Positions 9,904-23,519 of a DNA stretch of 64,000 nucleotides are shown piece after piece. Numbering within the stretch: position 1 is the stretch's first letter; each line of letters opens with the position of its first letter. A program made the translations under genes and the position numbers. The notes under the pieces were generated by a model. The model was not told the origin of the DNA and made no database searches. It saw nothing but the letters and a program-made list of their open reading frames with translations. This DNA is from Ricinus communis (Eukaryota > Streptophyta > Magnoliopsida > Malpighiales > Euphorbiaceae). The stretch is from positions 25,920,802-25,984,801 of the forward strand of contig NC_063258.1 in assembly GCF_019578655.1 (NCBI RefSeq), written 5' to 3'.

Positions 9904-11908
9904 TGTCACGATCTGATCTCTGTGTCTGTGATCGGCACTAAGAAATGGATAGGTTTAAAACCACTAAAGTCCTGTAATAAGTTTTATTAATCGATATTCA
10001 ATAAAGTGCATATGAAAACATAATATTGATCCTCTCTGACATGTCATACACAAATCTCTAACTGGTCATTGATAACATTTTCACCTTTTGTTATAAACCA
10101 GGTTAAACATAACATATCAAAAATACTACTGCGGAAAGATAAAATTTTAAATTATTCAAATATAAAAGTATAAGTTCATTACAATAGACCCGATGGAGAA
10201 GAAAGTCGGGCTATCAAAATGAAGGACGGCGAAGAACTCTAACTGTCACCTGAAAAAATAAAATCGAGCCTGTCAACCTCGAGAGTGAGTTAAAATCATA
10301 CAACCCTGTAACTATTGCAGTCTCCTAAATATAATATTCACTAAATCAGTATATCATGTCATTTTGTATTATAGTACGAGTCATGCTATAATTTAGAAAG
10401 AAAGTATATTTGAAGACTTATGGGACGAATAGCTCAGCAGAACCCTAACTCCAAATGCTAGTAGCCTTTTGGCCCTCTTATTCCAATAGGTATGGTGCCC
10501 AAAGAGCAAAGCTCAACCAAGGTCCTTACATTAAGCATAGACACTTGATTCCCAATTAAGCCGGCGCTCGGAGAGCATTACTCGACTAGGGACCTTTGTC
10601 CAGCAGTCAAGCTTTCACAGCCTAGAGAATTATACTCGACCAGGGCAAAATTCAAAAATAATCTTTATTACCTGTATCTAATTATTACCGATGTGCACGC
10701 AGCCCTAATATAACCCATCAGGTGGCATGTTCTACTGTCACCTCATCCCAATATCACAATTACAATATTTATAAGAACCATAAATAGAATAATCATAGGC
10801 CAACATAAATTATTCAATAACATATTAAAAATTAAAAATTTAGAAATATCGGGATTAGTAAACATGCAATTATAAGTAGTTATAATAATACTAGTATTAA
10901 AATAGCATTAATTAAAAATATCAAAAATAATAACATAAATTTACTAATAATAATACTAATGTTATTCGTGATAATTATCAATTAAACGAAATTACTTATA
11001 ATAACGATAATGATAACCATATTAAATATAAATCATTAAACATCCCAATAAATTTAGATATGCTAATGGTACAGTGATTATATGACTTTAACTATAGTTT
11101 TGTCGCGCTCCGTAGTCCGCTCCTACGCTTCGGGTGGAGCTGGCGAGATGGACGAATTATCTATTCACGAAAATACTTCGTTAATAGATGTTCTTAAATT
11201 TTCTTAGGCCTAGACCCTGTAGATTAGGCTGCCTAAAAATATTTCAGACTTGAAAATTCTGTCAAAAATTCGGCAAAACCTCCTCTAAATTATGGATATT
11301 TACCTCCCGTAGAACAGGTCCAGAACCTGCTAGAAACACTTCAAATATTTTGCAATTAACTAACGAGAGTTGAGCTGCTAGTACTGTATTATTTTTTTTG
11401 ACTCCGCAATATACCACAAATCACAATTAATTAAATCCAATTAAGTTTAATTTATCTATAATTGATAATTAACAGCAACAAAATTTTTCTAAAATTATAA
11501 CATAATTTTTGAGGTCTAAATTAAATTATACCGAGCTGAAATTTCAATTCCTACCAACAGTTTCGGAATTCAAATTCGTAAGCGTCTACGGGAAGCTCGC
11601 ATTGCAAGGAGTCCGAAAACACAAGAGTTTCGATTGGACATCGGTAGGCGGCCAAAACAGCGACGACAACTCCTTCTTCCTTCGGTTGAAGTCGCTGTGG
11701 AAGGGAAGGAGAAGGGGAAGGGCAACACAGTAGCGTGGGGGGAAGGAGGCGCTGCTGGCGGCGGCGGTGGCCTGTTCGGTGCGCAAGCAGGAGGGGAAAG
11801 AGGGGAGTCGATGTAGGGGAGAGGAAAGGGGAGGAAAGAAAAAAAAGAGAAAAATATTTTTTAAAATTATTATTATTATTATTATTATTATTATTTTCGG
11901 GTATTACA
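9904..11908 (+). mobile_element. solo LTR, probably Ty3/gypsy-type family
   Basis: This 2005-bp element starts TGTCACGATC and ends GGGTATTACA. It is bounded by the perfect 5-bp direct repeat CTAGT (9899-9903 and 11909-11913). TG...CA ends, a 5-bp duplication and no internal coding region are the marks of a solo LTR left by LTR-LTR recombination. It is collinear with the fresher copy starting at 62218. Shared landmarks include GAGTGAGTTAAAATCATA, AGAGCAAAGCTC, TGTTCTACTG, ATATGACTTTAAC and GGTCCAG-ACCTG. This copy is much more AT-rich. ORFs inside it, such as 11634-11816, lie in purine-rich sequence and are unlikely to be genes. The superfamily is inferred from LTR length, not from coding sequence. 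Confidence 0.8.
11866..11895. repeat. (ATT)n microsatellite near the end of the solo LTR
   Basis: About ten ATT units lie just before the LTR terminus TTCGGGTATTACA. Confidence 0.9.
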
Positions 11909-11913
11909 CTAGT

Positions 11914-14157
11914 ATTGGGTGTATCTTTTAATTTTATTAACTAAGATTTGTTTTTCTGTTTCGACTCAACACCCTAAAATTTATTTCTAAATATAAAGAT
12001 AAACGAAATCAAACTGAAATTAAAAAATTGAAATCAAAATTGAGTGTTTTAATTCAGTTTTAATTATTTTAATAGTTCAATTTATATCAGTTTTAAATTT
12101 TATGGACTAGAATAAATTCAGTTCACTTCAGTTTTTAGTAAAAAAAGAAAAGAAAATAGTTTGCAGTTTTAACGATATTATGACTTAAATTTTTTAAAGT
12201 CGTAAACTTTGTTTTTAAATTAAAAAATTTTATTTTTATGTATGTAAAATAAGAGCATGTCATTGAAATAAATACTCAAGTTCACATTTTAAAAAGTTCA
12301 AATGGGATACTTAAGAGCTTATAGCTCAAATAGTATTTTTTTTTTTAATTTAATTAAAATTTTTAAATTCGAATTTTAATATAAAACTCAAATAAAAACT
12401 TAAATCAGAAACTAAATCATATTAATTTAGTTTGATTTCATTCGCTTATAATTTATAAGGAATCCGATCGGTTCTATTATTTTGACCCTGCTTCGTTTTT
12501 AATCTAATTGCTAACTCCGATTAAATGAAGCAAAATATTTCAAATTATCACATACCAACGTCAATAACAATAAAAACAATAAAAAAAGAAGAAAAAGGAA
12601 AGGAAAAAGAGGCATGGTATTGTTAAGTCAACCCTCCAAATATCATTATTCATTAATGGAAATTCAAAAAGGTGGGCAGTAAAGAGTCTCGATCTACTTG
12701 AGAGATACTATTTTCAATCTTGTGTATTTATTAATATTGGAACAAAGAGAATTCTTTTGCCAAAACAATTTGAATCATTTTTCTGTTTTCTCATTAACCC
12801 ATCTTATAAAAATCAATTTTAGCTGAGTGATATAACATTATTAATTTATATGTATTTATAAATAACGTCACAAACATAACTTTGCAAGAACTTATCTGTA
12901 TTGAATTCATATGTAACAGTAAAATAAGGGATGTAAAACGAGACATTTGAAAACAGGTCCATTTTGGAACCACAAGGCCTGAAATTTGGAAGATATAGTT
13001 TGACAAGTTGACATTTTTGAAATGGAAAGAAAACAAAAACTATATATTTTTTCTCCATTTCTCTCATCTTCTTCATTTTTTTCTATCTTTTCTCCGCTCC
13101 TCAAAATTTAATAAATAAATAAAAATTTATATAAAATTTTAAGTAAATAAAATCAAATTTTGCAATTCATTCCTCTCAAACAATAAGGTCATATCCCAAC
13201 AAATTTCATTTATTTTCATAATTCAAATCCTTCTATTCCTTTTATATATTTTGAAAGTTAAACTTTTTAGCTATGGGGCATAACTTAATATTTGAAAAGA
13301 AAAAGGGGAGGAGGAGCCTCCTTTTTCTTGTCCTTTTTTTTTTTTTTTCTGTAAACTAGTCTTTTTGATTAATTGCTTCTTTCTTTAAAATCATTCCATT
13401 AGAATGGAATCCACCCTCTCCTTCATCGCCGATGCTACTAAAGAGGCATTGACCACTTCGGCCTCTTCCCTTTAGCCGGTGCCTCAGCTAAGCAAAAGAA
13501 GTCTTAATAGTTATATTCTTTTGTACGGTTTCGTCTCATTACCACTACCACCATTTACAACCTTCGTTACACCTTCCGAATTCCTCTCGTCAGCACCACC
13601 GCCGCCGTTTGGCATGTCATACAATTATTGGTGTTGGCTGCACCATCTTAATTTGGTGTTGGTTGTTATCTGGAGTGTGTGGTTGTTTTGGGTCCAAATG
13701 GATGTTTAATGTTATGTTAAATTAAAATTTATATGTGTTGTTAATATTAGATAGATTTTTCTTTTATATTTTTTTCTAAGAAAATATGAAAAAATTATAA
13801 TCTTGCAATTAAAGAGAAGAGAAAATAAGTATACATGTCGCTCACGTGTGTTACTCAATGACATAAATCCTTTTTTTTTTAAATTACCACATTGACTGTC
13901 TCAACAGCTTTCCATAAGTGTGGCTAATGGAAATTGATGGTAAGGAATTTAGTGTTATTAAAGCTTATAGGATTTAGTAGTTACAAATTAAAATTTAGAG
14001 TCTTTAGTGGCAAAAGTTTAGGACAATGAAGGTAATTTAGCCACAAGATTTGTAAAATCATGTTTATGCTATTATGTTCCTATATTATTAACAAGCATTA
14101 AGGTAGAAAGTGAATTGATCACTTCTAACAATTTCTAAAAAAACATTTATGATGACT
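11914..14157. other. AT-rich intergenic region, no supported gene
   Basis: Nothing here is recognisable as a gene. Around 13404-13474 an ATG opens a short frame (MESTLSFIADATKEALTTSA) that ends at a TAG. The following 200 bp are richer in C and may be an old gene fragment, but I cannot assign it. A small foldback with GGAGG/CCTCC arms lies at about 13300-13326. Confidence 0.5.
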
Positions 14158-14812
14158 TGGTAACTTGATCTTTTTATTAGAGAAAAAGGATTTCATTAAA
14201 AAAAAAATGAATGGGTAAAAATTTCTATCAAAAGATTGCTTCGTTAAAAACCTTTTGAGATAAAAATTCAGTGAGATAAAACCTCACAAAAAAAGGAGTG
14301 CAATCGAAATATAATTACATAGACTATAATAAAATAAGGTCATGAAGCCATACGGGGCAATCATCCTCAATGAATTCCCTAATAATAGGGATAGAAACAC
14401 TAAATTTTGCTAATTCATCAGCCACAACCATTAGCCCTCCTCTAAACTATCTGAAAATCAATCACACCACCCTCTCTAGCAAGACAATAAATATCATTAG
14501 CAATCAATCCGGCTTCAGAGATTGAGTTTTGACTCTTAAACAAATTAATAGCCTCGGTGCTATCGCTTTCAACAATTAAATTCCGAATACCACAGTCTCT
14601 AGCTAGAATGAGGCCATCCCATAAAGCATATAACTTACTCAAAAGGACGGAAGTACTCCAAATCAAAGAATTAGCTGAAGATACAAGATTTAAGCCAAAA
14701 TTATTCTGAATTGTTACACCTGTAGCACATGTATCCAATTCTACATGAAAATTTAATTTGGTTTGGCCCAATTTTGATTTTGTCCATACAGCATCTGGTA
14801 ACTTGATCTTTT
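14158..14812 (-). mobile_element. 5'-truncated LINE fragment with target-site duplications
   Basis: A non-LTR retrotransposon tail inserted in minus orientation (element body 14175-14795). It is flanked by a 17-bp direct repeat, TGGTAACTTGATCTTTT, at 14158-14174 and 14796-14812. Long target duplications and 5' truncation are the signature of target-primed reverse transcription. The 5' part encodes the RNase H-like domain often found at the end of plant LINE ORF2 (ALWDGLILARDCG, VESDSTEAINL). After a stop/frameshift comes RRANG and then ADELAKF (minus strand, about 14426-14405). The 3' untranslated part ends near 14175 with AATAA and a short A run shared with the duplication. Confidence 0.82.
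14340..14795 (-). pseudogene. LINE ORF2 C-terminal RNase H-like domain, broken
   Basis: The open stretch (to 14442) reads as an RVT_3/RNase H-like domain. A KLN motif comes near the start, then LLSKLYALWDGL, a central VESDS motif holding a conserved acidic residue, and LAREGGVIDFQIV. A TAG follows at once. The continuation (RRANG, then ADELAKF, then FIEDDCPVWL) is in a shifted frame down to about 14340. The 5' end is cut by the truncation point at 14795, so no start codon belongs to the element. Not functional. Confidence 0.75.
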
Positions 14813-17800
14813 GGATGCATACAGTCAAGAACAATTAACAAATTCATTCGGCTTAGTTAACTTCTAAATAAAATAGTTAATCCAAAATTAGTTTCCTAGT
14901 TCAGATTGGAATAGAGAAACCCATCTTTATTTTCTTTCCGAGGGATGTGGGATTTTACGCATACAACTTTAGGTCTAGCTACAAGTGGTATTACCACTAA
15001 TTTGTATAATGGAAATATCACTATCTTTCCATTTGAATCTCTCAGTTGAAAGTACAATTCATAGGAACTGATTGGCATGGACTTCACATATACACATGAT
15101 TAAATTTTGATTGCTATCATTGCCACTAGTTATATAGGGTCATCATTAGTCTAACTTTGATGAAATTGTGGAAGACGGTTAATGGTGGGAGAGAAAGATA
15201 AATTGAATTTACTGTTATTATCGCTGTATTTAGAAAGTGATTCAAATTCTATTTTTGAAGTTTTATTTCAAAGTATCTGATGCCATTGACAGTTGCTGGG
15301 TAAAAATACCTCCATTGCTACTCAATTTTGCACTAAATATCAATTTCATACTATGTTTCTAATTTTCTTTATCTTTCATACCTATGTTCAATTTTTAATT
15401 TCAGATAATGGATACCCAATAAGATTAAGTGTAATTTCATATTATTGTCATTTAATACCTAAAAGTTTATATAGTAAGATATAGAATTTCTATATTCGAA
15501 AAGTCTATCATTTGATCCTTAATCATCCCCATATAATTAATTTAAGAGTAATTACTGTTTACTTCATGTATTTTTCCATATTATACTAGTTATTCTGTAA
15601 TATTTAGAAATTATATTTTTTATTCTTCTATTTTATAATTTAATATTAAAAACTCTTTCTATCAGAATTTCTATTAAATAATCGTTAATTAAGTATTTGT
15701 CCCTCGATCTCTAGTATAATTATACAAATTTCTCTTATAGTTTATTTATTATACTATAATTCTCTTATCTGATTTTGTGCAAAAATTAATTTTAGTATAT
15801 GTACAAAAATAATTAATTGTTGTTCTTTAATTACTCTTTTTTCTAGTATAATTAAATCCTAGTAAAATTTAGATATCTTAAAAGTATTTCTATTTTGTAA
15901 AATATTAAAAATTCATATAACTTAACTTAAATTATTAAAATAAAATAAATATTATTCTTATTATTAATTTTATTAGATTAAAATTGTAACTTTGATAAAA
16001 AGTTTAAGGATCAAATTATATTTTCTTATCAATTTAGTCCTTTAATCGCATTAACTTTTAAAATTTAAATAGATTTTAGTGCAATAAATAAATAAAAAAT
16101 ATACAAAGTAATTTTTATATTATACCAAGAATCAGGAAGTAAATAATATAAAAATTAAATATAATTAACTACTATTAAATAAAATTTCTGACGCAATGAG
16201 TTTTTAATATAAAATTACAAAATAAAGTGGTGTAATATAGAAAAATACGAAAGTATATAGTAAGTAATCCTTAATTTGGATATATTTTTTTATGAATCTT
16301 AATTTGAATATTTAAAAACATGATAAATTATGTTCTTACTTGTCCATACTTTAAAGCCAATGACATTCATTATTGTTAAAGACATAAAATTATTTTTTAG
16401 ACCTTATCTTAAAATATTTTCTTTGATAAAATGCATTCAAATTTTAGCTCAAATAGTAAGAATATTTTAGTTTTTACATCAGCAAATTATTATTTTAGTT
16501 TTTGGAGGAAAAATTTCGATTCCAAATTCTTTCCACTAGAGTTGTTATGATTATTATAATGAATATAAATGAATTACTATCTTTTATTTTGCAGTAACCG
16601 GCTATTATTATTTTTTTTATAAATCACAAAAAAATGTCAATACAACCATTATATTTGTTAATTATCCTAACTTTTTATATTTAATCTCAAAGATGTATTT
16701 TGCTATATTAAAAATATGTGATATATAATAACATATACACATGATTTATTTTTTAAAACTATATTTATAATAATAAGGCACCAGAATTAGTTAGTTATCA
16801 GAGTATAAATGTTCATGCACATGCTCGTGCAGTCTCAGTCTTGCACACGTCGTTACAAGTACACACAAGTGTTTAGTTACAAAAATTAATTGGGGAAGCC
16901 TTAGGTTGCTCAAGATAGCTGGCATATTGCACTACCTCCATATACATATGCAATAATTTGATAGACCCATAACAACTTGACATCTTAAAGCTTCAATGCC
17001 TACCCAGTACAGAACATTTTGATTCCACAAACTCAACATTTTTTGCTTTTTAATTTAGTGATTTTAGGGTGCGTTTGGTGCCCTTTGTGCTTTCTGTTTC
17101 TTATTTATTTCTTTCTTTTTAAATTCAAAATCATTATTGTTAAAAAACAAGCCAGGGAAACTGGAAAATAAAAACAAAATACCAATAAGAGTTTATACCA
17201 AATAGGAATATTATTCAGAATTATATCGTTTAATGATTGACCAATCTATAGATTATGTGGTGACTTGTTCTTAAGATGTCTTCTATCCGGAGCTTAAATC
17301 TACAAATGGCGTCAATGATGATGAAACAACTCACTGTTGAGATATTATCTGCCATATATAATATTATAATTTTGTGATGGACCAACTCAACTTTTGAAAT
17401 ATTGTCTGTTATAATATTGTGATTTTGTGATTTATAAAAAAGAATGGAAAAGATGTTAGAGAAAAGGAGCGGAAACAAAAAAATATGAAAGAAAGACTAA
17501 TAGATTATGCAATCTAAAATCTAATAAACAAGGGTGGTAAAACAATATATATTGTTGATTGAACATTGCCTATTTATATATATATATAATAGCGGACATG
17601 GAAAAGGACCAAAGCTAAATAGGCAATATTCAATCAACAAAGAAGAAATCCTAATAATGTTCCGCTCTTGTCCATCTCCTCTTATGTCTTTTACGTTTCA
17701 ATGTCTTTTATTGCCATTGTCGTCTTTCTCAATCTCTTGCACTCCGTATGTACAACAATCAGAAGGCAGTTCACTATATGTTTCCTATTATCTACTATAT

Positions 17801-20800
17801 TTTTCTTGATTTTAAATTTTCCTCTCTTAAGGAGAAAAAAGAGAGAGGTTATTGATCATTACTTTAGACTGTGTCTCATTGTGCAAACTCTCTTTGATAT
17901 GTCCAATTAGCAAGAGTATTTTACTTGGCAAATTCTTTCTGAGGTGAATGCCAGTTTTTGTTTGAAAAGTACTTTTCGATTAGTTGGTATTATCATAGAA
18001 TATCATCTAATTAATTAGAGATGTTAATAAAATGCATATTTGGACATTCTCCTACAAATCTCAGCTGTTAAAGTTGAGTCTAAATGAAGCAATTCATGGA
18101 CATGATACTACCTATAATAGAATCTCTTTAATGGTAAGTTTAACAGGATTCTAAATTAGAATAGGATTCAGTTCAGATTCGATTCAATTCACACATATCT
18201 TTTATTGCCAAAATCCTAACAAATGTTAGCTAGATGACTAACTCAGTTCTCTTAATTAAATATGCCTTTTCCAGAAAATGGTGTTCCATTGATTTGCCAT
18301 AGGTGTTACCTGCCTATGAACCCTTGCCTACAAAGGAGTAATTATGTTAAAAGGGAAAAATAAAGAAAAACAATGATTATATTAATAGAATCTTAGCTGA
18401 TGTATAATTATAGTTTCAGAAAGCAATCACATACATGAGCATTGATGAGACGGCGTTTAGAAACATTTTCCTAAGAAACTGATTCTTTTAAAGTTGATTT
18501 AGAACTTCTAATTATATTAAAAATGAGTTATATGAGAACTGAATAAAGGTATACAATTATCTATTAACTGATGTGATTATACTTTGATGTCAGATGTTAT
18601 TATTTGGCACAATACTCAATATACATAACCTTTTTGAGGCACATCTTAGATGGTTACCTCTTGGCACTTAGACTACCTGCAAATGACAGGAATTCACACT
18701 TTCAAATGCAAGCTGAGATGTTTTTTACACTTAAAAGTTATCTAGAAATTAAAATTTATTACAACTATTTTAATATAAAAATAAAATAATTAATATTACA
18801 TTAAAAAATAAAAATTATGGATAATTAAAAATTTTAATTTGAAAGAAAAATTGATAAAATAAAAATATTTATTTTATTACATATTTTTATTTTATAATCA
18901 ACTTTAAATTTATGAATAGATAAATATATTTTATAAATATAAATATACGTGTATTTATTTATACAATTTAATAAATAACTAATTATTTCTTTAAATTATT
19001 CGTGTTATATATATATACTCTTATTGAATATTCATATTTACTTTACTATTTATTAGTATTTTTTATTTATTTTAAATTATTTGTGTTATATATATAAATT
19101 ATTTTATTATAATTTTTTATTAAATATTCATATTGACTTCATTTATTTATCAGTATAATTCAGAAATTTTAGAATTGGATTTGACATAGATGCTAGAGTC
19201 GAATAGCATTTCAGATTGTTGGACTCCATTTACGTAAGAAAATGTAGTAAATCGGATAGACCCGTTTCACTATGATTATGGTCCTCATAATTATTGGTAT
19301 TTTGTGTTAGCTTTAAAGTTTGTATTAGCTCCAAGTGAATCTATAAATATGATATCTATATTATGGTTTCTTATTTGAATGCATGTTAACTTTTAAGGCC
19401 GCAGAAACTCAGGCTATCTCTATAAAGGAGTCGGTTTTGGCTATGCTGGCTGCAGCTGAGAGTTCTGCAGTACTATAAAATGTTTAAAAAAAGAATAGAA
19501 GAAAGGTAGGTTGAAAACTTTTGTAGTCTTTTTGAATTCCAATTATTTTATATTGGGTACAATTCTTGCCTCTCGAATTGGGCAATGGACTGGGCATTGG
19601 GTAAAATACTATCATACTCTCATCCATTTTCAAAAGGATGCATGTCTATTACTCTATTTATATTTATTTGGACAATAAATATTAGATTTGTTCTCATATT
19701 TTATTTGGATAATGCGTGGATAGTTTACTATTTAAATAGTTATCGATATATAACAAAACTTCTATAAGATAATATTGTTGTGACCAAAAGATACTATTTT
19801 TTATATAAATTATTTATTTTTTAATTATTAGTTTATCAATAAATAAATATTTAATTAATTTTAAAAATTATATTTAATTATTTATTTATACTTTTTTATC
19901 AAAAGTTAGTGTGCATATACATAGAATTCAAAGCTAATATTTATATACATATATAGTAGAGATTATATACATATAGGCTGAATAAATTTATTATTTTATG
20001 TATTAAGCAAGAATCTATTTAATACATTGGTTCAAGTCAAGATCGAGAAATTTTATTATTTAGTTGAAATTATTAATTTATCGATCATTTATTTATTAAG
20101 ATTTCAATGTATATATTAGAAATTTAAGTAAACTAGAACATTAAGTACATAATTATTAACTTATAATTTCATTTAACTAAAATTATTATATAATATATTC
20201 AAAAAGGTTGAAAATAATAATATGAGAAATTAATAAAATATTATAAAAATATTGAATAATTAAATAGTTTATTTAATTCTCTAAATACAGCATATTAGAT
20301 AATAAAAATTATAAGTTTAATTATAAATTTTTTAATAATTTATATCCAATTTAAAAAGAAATTTTCGAGTAAGGTATGGATATATGTATGAGTAGGATAA
20401 TATAATATTTGTATCATGCTAACATTACCCAATATAATTTTTTTCTTGTATGAATTACCCATATTTATTATCTAATCAACTTAAATATTACCCAATTTGA
20501 CCGGATAAGAATCGATTGGATATCCATAGATAGGGCACAAATTGCCATCTCTATCTTCAACATATCACTGCCTAATCTAGCATTGGAATAACTTTCTAAC
20601 TCCAAGTCAAAAAAAAATATAAAATTCCAAAGCGAGTGGTGTTGTTGCCGCACCCTATGTTGTTAAGGCTAAACTAGAAAATTTTATTTTAATATAAAAT
20701 AAAAAGATGAATTTATTCATTAATAAAATAATAAAAAATTATCGTATTTATAATTTTATTAACAGATAATTAAATTGTAATATTTTTTTTATGTTTTTTA

Positions 20801-23200
20801 ATAAAAAATATAACTTTTAGTTTGTCTTTGACATGTTTTTTACTTACATTATTTATTTGATATTAAAAAATATTAGTATTATATTTATTTTCTCTAGTAA
20901 AATATCTACACAGATCTTATATTATCTTTTAAAGTTTTTTTATTATAAATATTCTTTTATATTTTAATATGGTACATAGACATTTATAACTTATTAAGAG
21001 AGTTAAAAAATAAAAATTTTGAAAACAATATTATAACGCTAAAAAATGTAAGGTGAAAATTTTAATATAATAAATATAACATTAAATGTGAAATATTTAT
21101 ATATAATTATTGGTTAATCTTGTTTGATATGATGACTTGACTTTATTATATGGCTAAACTGGTCTTTAAATTAAATAAAAAAATTTAATATTTGGCCTTA
21201 ACAAAAATAAGGTATGACAATATCGCTACCCATCTAAAGCTTTCGAAGTTGTGGATACGTTTTTTCACGATTTATTATTATCTCTTCAGTGAATTCTTTA
21301 GTGTCATAGTTATAGTAATTCTTTTAATACTTTTATATATTTATTTAAAGAAAATTTATAAAATTTTGATCAAATTTATATAAAATATATTACTATGTAA
21401 TTTCTATATAAAATTACATACTGAAACATTTTTATATAAATTTCTTAAGAAAACCTACGTAAATTATTCTAAAACTTTATAATCTTTATTTAATAAACAT
21501 ATAAAGGTATTGAAAGGTGACTGTAAATTATGACATTTTAGAATTCACTAATCTCTTACTCACTATATGCGCAATCGAAATAAATTGAGCCATATTTTGG
21601 CCAACTTGGATTGGTCTTGTTTATTTTCTAGCTAACCTAAGATTGAATTCATTAAATTTTTTTATTTCTCACAAGTTTAAACGAGTTTAATGAAGACTAG
21701 ATGAGTTTTAATTCTTTTAAAAATATTTTATTGATCTTTTAAGATAAATATTCATTAAATTATACAAATATATTTAATAAAATTTATAATTTTAATGTAG
21801 TAAATAACTTTAACGATGTAGGTAATTTATATATCTATTACAAATAGAGACATTTAAATCCTATATTTAAATCATCAACTTAATAATACTTTAATTTATG
21901 AACTAATTGAAAAATCTATAAATGAGTTAGCCCACAAATCTAAAGAATTAAATTTTCTTTATTCAAATTAAGCCGGTTGTTTACTTAAATAAATTCAAGC
22001 GAGTTGAAATAACTTAACTGAGTGAACCCTACTTATAGTGAACCCTTGCTTGCCCCCATTCAACGCAAAATATAGTTGTCTAGATCTTGAACATATCTTA
22101 CATTTAATTTAACTACGGTCTATACTAAATTCTATCTCTTTGTTTTTCACTGAAAAATAGTCCCTCTAGAGATGGTTATTTTATAACTTTAATGCTCAAG
22201 AGATTCTCACAAATTCTTATATCATGTCTTTTAATTTAAGAATTTGAATTTCAAATATTAAATCTCAAGAGTTCTCTTATTACAAGAAAATCATTTTTTT
22301 CTTAGAATATACTAAATAAAACAAAAGATTTTTTTAATAACTTAGGTTTGGTTACCCTTGTATCCTAATTAACTGAGCCTCCAAATTCTTTATGAATTTG
22401 GTTCAAGATTTTTATCCATGTAAACCTACATCAATTTAAATTATTTTCAAACAAAAATATGGTACAAATGTATGTTCATGGGTCCAAATGGTTGCATCCG
22501 GTGACAGGAGTTGTATAATTTTAAACATCTTAGTTTCTCACTAGTCACTGTAGTAGCTAGTATCTAGTGCAAAAGGTAATAAATAGATGGCAGAGATGTT
22601 AAACTTATCCGCTGGTGTCACCTAATAGCTTAATTTAGATTTGTAATTAATGAATACACACATAGGATTACTGGTTACAATAAAACTATTGGTATTTGTG
22701 CGTTTATTTATTTTATGGCATTCCTATTTCTGATAAAAGTTATAATCCAATTTCCTGACCTTTTGGACAACAATTGAAGATTAAATCATTGGTTCAATAA
22801 ATAATGTTGATTTAATTAACATTCGAAAGTGGTAATAATGTTATGTTGAAGGGAAGAAGTAAATATGATGACACATGATAGAAGTGAGTCAAAATTCTAT
22901 TTTCTCCATCTATTTATTTATTTGTTAAACCAATGAACAAGTAATTTGTCGTAAAAAATGACAATAACTGCAAGCAAACAAAATATAAGAATTTGGGTGA
23001 AAGAAGAATTTAAAAAGAAAAGAAACCCAAAAACTTCGCCCCCCTAGTCCGCTGTGAAGAAGCAGAAATGATAGAGAGAGTTTGGTCATATCATACTCAC
23101 TTCCTCATCATCATCATATACCTACAAAGTTTCAATCTGTACAGATAGTGTTTTTATTTTTATTTTATTTTTTTTAAAAAAAGAAAAAATTAAATAAAAT
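14813..23200. other. AT-rich gene desert
   Basis: I see no coding sequence. ORFs up to about 90 codons (for example 17534-17809) are Leu/Ile/Phe/Tyr-rich and typical of chance in AT-rich DNA. Structures of note: the hairpin at 17552-17640, a sequence resembling a hAT-type transposon end (GGGTGCGTTTGGT, about 17069), and a diverged tandem duplication of about 80 bp around 18991-19150. Confidence 0.6.
17552..17640. repeat. near-perfect inverted repeat, 25-bp arms
   Basis: Arms at 17552-17576 and 17616-17640 are complementary at 24 of 25 positions, with a 39-base spacer. The single mismatch would be a G:U pair if the minus strand were transcribed. Arms this long and exact are not expected by chance. 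It may be a small foldback element or a small-RNA hairpin precursor. It matches no miRNA family I know. Confidence 0.7.
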
Positions 23201-23260
23201 TTACTTCTGTATTGAAAATGGTATTTGCCAAAAAGCTATCCTCTCTTCAATTCCCATCTC

Positions 23261-23269
23261 AAACCCTAA
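23261..23269 (+). promoter_or_regulatory. telo-box (AAACCCTAA) upstream of YABBY gene
   Basis: AAACCCTAA lies about 520 bp upstream of the YABBY ATG, within a pyrimidine-rich stretch. Telo-boxes are common in plant promoters and leaders of genes active in dividing tissue. A single copy can be chance. Confidence 0.3.
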
Positions 23270-23464
23270 CCCTCTTTCTTTTTCTATTTCACTTCCTTTC
23301 AATTTTTCTTTTCAATATTATTTTCTTGGGTTTTGTTTTTAACTTGCCCATCTCACTCTTTTTTTTTTTTTTTTCTTTTGCCCCCTTTCACTGTCCCAGC
23401 ATTTTTGCCTTTCTTGAGCACCACTAAAACCCAACTTTTTTTCCCTTCTAAATCCTATTGGCTT

Positions 23465-23468
<4 letters not shown>

Positions 23469-23514
<46 letters not shown>
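23469..23514 (+). repeat. (CT)n microsatellite in YABBY upstream/5'UTR region
   Basis: A 46-bp pure CT run ends 271 bp before the YABBY ATG. Pyrimidine (CT) tracts are frequent in plant core promoters and leaders. The run makes spurious Leu-Ser and Arg-Glu repeat ORFs on both strands (23339-23754), which are not genes. Confidence 0.9.

Positions 23515-23519
<5 letters not shown>

Noticed and set aside
11509..11944. Gly/Arg-rich ORFs near the end of the solo LTR
   Set aside because: They are produced by purine-rich sequence within the LTR, open in several frames, with no domain.
13404..13709. Short ORFs starting MESTLSFIADATKEA and the following 76-codon frame
   Set aside because: The first ends after about 23 codons, the second is low-complexity, and neither resembles a known protein.
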